This document shows positions 5,497 through 5,850 of a DNA stretch of 5,850 nucleotides, piece by piece. Numbering within the stretch: position 1 is the first letter of the stretch; every line of letters starts with the position of its first letter. The position numbers and the translations under genes are program-made. Below the pieces are notes generated by a model. The model did not search any database, was not told where the DNA came from, and saw only the letters and a list, made by a program, of their open reading frames with translations. The stretch is from Burkholderia sp. (lineage in GTDB: Bacteria > Pseudomonadota > Gammaproteobacteria > Burkholderiales > Burkholderiaceae): positions 1 to 5,850 of the forward strand of contig NZ_JAHACR010000267.1 of the NCBI RefSeq assembly GCF_018375725.1, written 5' to 3'.

Positions 5497-5850
5497 TCGA
5501 AATCGAGCGGCTCAGCAAGCGCTTCGTCGACGACGCCCTTTCGGCAGGCGCGTCGGTCGCCGCGGTCGACGACGTCTCGTTGACGATACGGCGCGGCACG
5601 ATCACTGCGCTGGTCGGCGCGTCGGGCAGCGGCAAGTCGACGCTGCTGCGCATGATCAACCGCTTGATCGCACCGAGCGCCGGCACGATCCGCATCGACG
5701 GCGTCGACACCGCAAGCGTGCCGCCGGAGCAATTGCGGCGCCGCATCGGCTATGTGATCCAGGGACACGGACTCTTTCCGCACTGGAGCGTCGCACGCAA
5801 CATCGCGACCGTGCCGCGCCTGCTCGGCTGGCCGTCGGCGCGCATCGACG
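5493..5850 (+). CDS. yehX: Osmoprotectant ABC importer ATPase (YehX), N-terminal part
   Basis: 119 codons are visible before the right edge. The protein powers uptake through YehY/YehW by ATP hydrolysis on the cytoplasmic side. It begins MIEIERLSKRF. Walker A is GASGSGKST (42-50, with K48). The Q-loop glutamine is Q90 in RRRIGYVIQG. This is followed by GLFPHWSVARNIATVP, a stretch nearly identical to E. coli YehX and characteristic of the betaine/choline ATPase group. The ABC signature, Walker B and H-loop are beyond the edge. A small insertion between the first strand and the next (DDALSAGASV, about 13-22) is longer than in E. coli YehX. ATG at 5493 overlaps the yehY stop and is preceded by AAAGGA at 5479-5484 with eight-base spacing. 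Whether a regulatory CBS domain exists cannot be seen. Confidence 0.93.
   Translation, partial: MIEIERLSKRFVDDALSAGASVAAVDDVSLTIRRGTITALVGASGSGKSTLLRMINRLIAPSAGTIRIDGVDTASVPPEQLRRRIGYVIQGHGLFPHWSVARNIATVPRLLGWPSARID

Overview
The window is high-GC DNA (about 68% in ordinary coding stretches) with dense GC-rich third codon positions. Its gene content is typical of a Burkholderia-type betaproteobacterium, probably Burkholderia sensu lato. This assignment rests on overall protein and codon style, not on a marker gene.

Layout from left to right: (1) the last 24 codons of an OmpR/PhoB-type response regulator, overlapping by ATGA with (2) a complete heavy-metal-type membrane sensor histidine kinase. 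(3) At about position 1455 the kinase sequence runs, with no stop codon, into a stretch that makes better sense on the other strand. There, the first ~86 codons of an unrecognised minus-strand gene start at 1711 and end abruptly against the kinase. Divergent from it is a small helix-turn-helix gene (1782-2138). The divergent promoter region and the start of the HTH gene are much more AT-rich (about 42-55% GC) than their surroundings. I read 1455 to about 2140 as acquired DNA that fused a 102-residue nonsense tail to the kinase and cut off the minus-strand gene. (4) A D-2-hydroxyacid dehydrogenase on the minus strand (2278-3210) converges on the HTH gene, with a strong hairpin between them. (5) From 3395 to the right edge is a tightly coupled operon for a YehZYXW/OsmU-type osmoprotectant ABC importer: the binding protein osmF (yehZ), the permease yehY and the 5' part of the ATPase yehX. 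The second permease, yehW, is expected just beyond the edge.

Functionally there are three unrelated units. One is a two-component signalling pair. One is a glyoxylate/hydroxypyruvate-type reductase transcribed alone. One is a betaine-type uptake system whose three visible genes are joined by two ATGA stop/start overlaps, so they are probably made from one mRNA with translational coupling. The non-routine part is the 1455-2255 region: a chimeric kinase tail, a broken unknown gene, a small DNA-binding protein with a -10 box overlapping its first ATG, and a near-perfect stem-loop. I see no CRISPR array, tRNA, rRNA, transposase or integrase.
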